From contig JALRDG010000135.1 in NCBI GenBank assembly GCA_023257055.1, positions 1 through 5,515 of the forward strand: DNA of 5,515 bases. Direction: 5' to 3'. The DNA is from Candidatus Saccharimonadia bacterium. GTDB lineage: Bacteria > Patescibacteriota > Saccharimonadia > Saccharimonadales > Saccharimonadaceae. Positions within the stretch are counted from its first letter, which is position 1, and every line of letters begins with the position of its first letter. Positions 4,379 through 5,515 of this stretch are shown here, in pieces. The translations under genes and the position numbers were made by a program. The notes below the pieces were generated by a model. It ran no database searches and was not told the DNA's origin. It worked only from the letters and a program-made list of their open reading frames with translations.

Positions 4379-4795
4379 GACGTATCCCTTACGATTATTT
4401 GTTTTGATCGCCACCCCTTCCCGCTCAAGACTCTGCCAGACGTTCTCCGCCGCTTGACTGTGTCTTTCGGTCACGTGCACATAACCTTCTTGTCGAGGAT
4501 TTTCACCCGATGGAAGCGGCAACTGCAATACTGCTTTATATAACGCCTTCCCCAGCCCTCGCTTCCGGTATTCTTCATTGAGCTGCACGTCATCTATAAA
4601 CACTTGCTTTCTCTCGTCGTCATAGCCAACATCAAGCGTACCAATAGGACTCTCTCCCTGTAGGACATCATAATATTTCACGTTTTCATCAGCGTCATAT
4701 TCAATCTCAGAAGCTGGCTGTAGAAATACTTCCGGCACGGGGGATGCAATACTGATTTTTTCACTCGATGTGTTTGATGGAGGTGTCTTTTCCAT
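4370..4795 (-). CDS. GNAT-family N-acetyltransferase
   Basis: A 141-residue protein with the acetyl-CoA binding motif A at about residues 66-86: FIDDVQLNEEYRKRGLGKAL, containing R77-x-x-G80-x-G82. A motif B-like helix with ENVWQSLEREG lies near 117-127 and leads into a final strand (GYVIK). The first 30 residues are polar and rich in Ser/Thr/Pro, probably disordered. Residues 38-60 (NVKYYDVLQGESPIGTLDVG) are the strands before motif A. The substrate cannot be named. It may modify a small molecule or a protein. It is the first gene after the 16S trailer terminator. The ATG has no Shine-Dalgarno, while a near-consensus promoter ends 10 bases before it, so the mRNA is probably leaderless. Confidence 0.86.
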   Translation of the reverse strand: MEKTPPSNTSSEKISIASPVPEVFLQPASEIEYDADENVKYYDVLQGESPIGTLDVGYDDERKQVFIDDVQLNEEYRKRGLGKALYKAVLQLPLPSGENPRQEGYVHVTERHSQAAENVWQSLEREGVAIKTNNRKGYVIK

Positions 4796-4805
4796 GTATG
4801 TTTAT

Positions 4806-4834
4806 ATTATAGCATAAACAGTACTATTTTTCAA
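4806..4834 (-). promoter_or_regulatory. Promoter of the GNAT gene (leaderless)
   Basis: Minus-strand -35 TTGAAA (4829-4834), exact 17-base spacer, -10 TATAAT (4806-4811). The expected start is near 4799, four bases before the ATG at 4795, which leaves no room for a ribosome site. It is the best promoter in the window and the clearest leaderless case. Confidence 0.82.
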
Positions 4835-4845
4835 TAGACTACTCC

Positions 4846-4908
4846 TTGCACAACTAAAATACCACGGATTACTCCGTGGTATTTAGATTTAACAATTTAG
4901 TTGTGCAA
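4846..4908 (-). terminator. 16S transcript terminator inside a nested inverted repeat
   Basis: The inner hairpin is a perfect 12-bp stem (4857-4868 with 4873-4884) with a four-base loop. On the minus strand it runs into TTTTAG, as an intrinsic terminator about 170 bases after the 16S end. Outside it, 13-base arms TTGCACAACTAAA (4846-4858) and their complement (4896-4908) form a second perfect stem that would cover the T run. Confidence 0.72.
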
Positions 4909-4945
4909 TCATCGACAGTTTTCAACTGAGATTTTTTTGAACTTA

Positions 4946-5001
4946 GTCCTGTCTACCGAAGTAGACGACGTTAGTATGTAAGCTCATCACACTAACAGGA
5001 C
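4946..5001 (-). other. Three-way junction in the 16S trailer
   Basis: GTCCT/AGGAC (4946-4950, 4997-5001) closes two hairpins. One is GTCTAC-TTCG-GTAGAC as read on the minus strand (4951-4966), a very stable UUCG tetraloop. The other is GTTAGT/ACTAAC (4970-4975, 4991-4996). A further stem, CACTACTG/CAGTGGTG-like, lies at about 5013-5038, nearer the 16S end. The region is probably a 16S trailer or processing structure. Confidence 0.6.
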
Positions 5002-5052
5002 CGACCTAGCTTCACCACTGGATTGCTCGCAGTAGTGGCATAACTCTCCCTA

Positions 5053-5175
5053 GAAAGGAGGTAATCCATCCGCACCTTCCGGTACGGATACCTTGTTACG
5101 ACTTAACCCCAATCATGCCCCCCACCTTAGGCCGACGAATCGGACTTCGGGTGTTGGTCACTTTCATGGTTTGAC
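5053..5175 (-). rRNA. rrs: 16S ribosomal RNA, 3' exon (partial)
   Basis: On the minus strand it reads GTCAAACCATGAAAGTG, then CACCCGAAGTCCGA, AAGTCGTAACAAGG, and ends GGATGGATTACCTCCTTTCT with the anti-Shine-Dalgarno CCTCC at 5057-5061. These are the conserved helix 44-45 and tail of bacterial 16S. Helix 44 is shorter than in E. coli, and the sequence style is that of Saccharibacteria. Before GTCAAACC one expects CACACCGCCC, but the sequence changes abruptly at 5176, so the gene is split near E. coli position 1404-1406. The rest of 16S lies beyond the right edge. Confidence 0.93.
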
Positions 5176-5235
5176 TTATGCCAAGGGCACCTGCCATAGT
5201 TTGCTGGTCAATGCCCTTAGCTTGCCTCAAAGCTC

Positions 5236-5337
5236 TTAGCTTTGTGCCATTGTCATAGAATCTTTAGGGCTAAATCCCTGCTCCATATATTCTTCAGCTC
5301 TATCTTCTAAGAACTGGTCGTTAAATTTATTACTCAT
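5236..5337 (-). CDS. 33-residue intron-borne ORF
   Basis: A short protein starting MSNKFNDQFLEDRAEEY and ending SPKDSMTMAQS, mostly charged and probably helical over residues 5-20. I know no family for it. It is too short for a domain search by eye. Its support is the ribosome site: a perfect AGGAGG (5346-5351) eight bases before the ATG, stronger than that of any other gene here. It lies downstream of the HNH-type ORF in the same direction, within the 16S intron, and its last codons come close to the likely intron core. It could be an accessory protein of the intron or endonuclease, or a phage-derived leftover. Confidence 0.6.
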   Translation of the reverse strand: MSNKFNDQFLEDRAEEYMEQGFSPKDSMTMAQS

Positions 5338-5345
5338 ATATAATA

Positions 5346-5351
5346 CCTCCT
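5346..5351 (-). promoter_or_regulatory. Consensus Shine-Dalgarno of the 33-residue ORF
   Basis: AGGAGG on the minus strand, eight bases before the ATG, fully complementary to the CCTCC tail of the 16S exon in this same window. The other genes here have weak or no such site, so this one stands out as foreign in style. Confidence 0.7.
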
Positions 5352-5382
5352 GTAAGTAATTGTATCTTAACCTTAGTTAATG

Positions 5383-5515
5383 TCAAATGTTCCTCCTTAA
5401 ATACTGTATTGCTTTCTCTAATAACTCTATGTCATCATTGAAATTACCGAGACCTTTGTTACATTGATGACAAAGCACACCTCTAATTTTTATTATGCCT
5501 TGTTCATGTTCTGTC
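5383..5515 (-). CDS. HNH homing endonuclease, endonuclease VII type (C-terminal part)
   Basis: Only the last 43 residues are in the window; the gene continues past the right edge. It reads IRGVLCHQCNKGLGNF then NDDIELLEKAIQYLRR, the closing part of the recombination endonuclease VII family: the RGxLCxxCNxxLG segment carries the second zinc cysteine pair (CxxC) and the metal-binding Asn, as at C58, C61 and N62 of T4 endonuclease VII, followed by the usual helix. Family members usually have D-H-x-H-E ahead of it; here T-E-H-E is seen, so the first His may be Thr, but the edge prevents a firm alignment. Sitting in an rRNA insertion, it is probably the nuclease that spreads the intron into intron-less 16S genes. 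Confidence 0.82.
   Translation of the reverse strand, partial: TEHEQGIIKIRGVLCHQCNKGLGNFNDDIELLEKAIQYLRRNI

Larger units (their letters stand above)
5176..5515 (-). mobile_element. Intron-like insertion in the 16S rRNA gene (partial)
   Basis: From 5176 rightwards the sequence no longer matches 16S, is AT-rich, and encodes an HNH-type ORF and a small ORF on the rRNA sense strand. Its 3' end reads CATAA followed by G and the exon, which fits a group I intron ending in G. Near the 3' end are an AAAGCT/AGCTTT hairpin (about 5227-5241) and an AAGGGCA/TGCCCTT stem enclosing the last 40 bases. I could not assign P3, P7 and P8 with confidence, so group I is the favoured but unproven class. The 5' end is outside the window. 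Confidence 0.75.

Noticed and set aside
4298..4543. An 81-codon plus-strand frame after the membrane protein
   Set aside because: It lies mostly antisense to the GNAT gene and crosses a terminator hairpin; no ribosome site.
4916..4938. CAGTT/AACTG hairpin followed by T7 on the plus strand
   Set aside because: Only five pairs, with a three-base gap before the T run, and no plus-strand gene to end; in the 16S direction it has an A run instead.
5176..5300. Group II intron 3' end
   Set aside because: No domain V-like hairpin with the AGC triad is seen near the exon junction, and no reverse transcriptase motif is in view.
1..5515. CRISPR array, recoded UGA, or prophage region
   Set aside because: No regularly spaced repeats are present. 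TGA ends the HD gene and TGG encodes Trp, so the code is standard. The only phage-like gene is the intron HNH ORF.

Overview
The window looks like part of a Candidate Phyla Radiation (Patescibacteria) genome, most likely Saccharibacteria (TM7). The evidence is a shortened 16S helix 44, the 16S 3' end form (GGATGGATTACCTCC), an intron-like insertion inside the 16S gene, very compact spacing, and small proteins. TGA is used as a normal stop, which argues against the Gracilibacteria/Absconditabacteria code. The phylum call is by eye and moderate in confidence.

The window is the space between a 16S and a 23S rRNA gene, both on the minus strand. The right end (about 5053-5515) holds the 3' exon of 16S rRNA, interrupted by an insertion. 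That insertion carries the C-terminal part of an endonuclease VII-type HNH ORF and a 33-residue ORF. The left end (1 to about 107) is the 5' end of 23S rRNA. The spacer between them is about 4.9 kb instead of a few hundred bases. It still holds the classic spacer tRNAs Ala(TGC) and Ile(GAT), plus Val(TAC), and also six protein genes.

Going down the minus strand from 16S, the order is: a structured 16S trailer with a three-way junction, a nested inverted repeat and terminator, a GNAT acetyltransferase, tRNA-Ala, a tRNA-Ala-like minihelix, tRNA-Val, tRNA-Ile, a HAD_SAK-like hydrolase, a stand-alone HD alarmone hydrolase-like protein, a 103-residue unknown protein, and an FAD oxidoreductase without its usual Rieske domain. 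Then comes a 23S leader with its own promoter. One small two-helix membrane protein lies on the plus strand, divergent from the tRNA cluster.

Almost every unit has its own readable sigma-70-type promoter, so this is a broken-up rRNA operon and not one long transcript. Several protein genes have a -10 box 6-10 bases before the start codon and no usable Shine-Dalgarno, which suggests leaderless mRNAs. The intron ORF, in contrast, has a perfect AGGAGG, which fits a foreign mobile origin. The most unusual items are the split operon, the 16S intron with endonuclease VII-type HNH ORF, the 37-base CCA-ended hairpin with a G3:U70 pair next to tRNA-Ala, and tRNA-Ile sitting inside the loop of a terminator.
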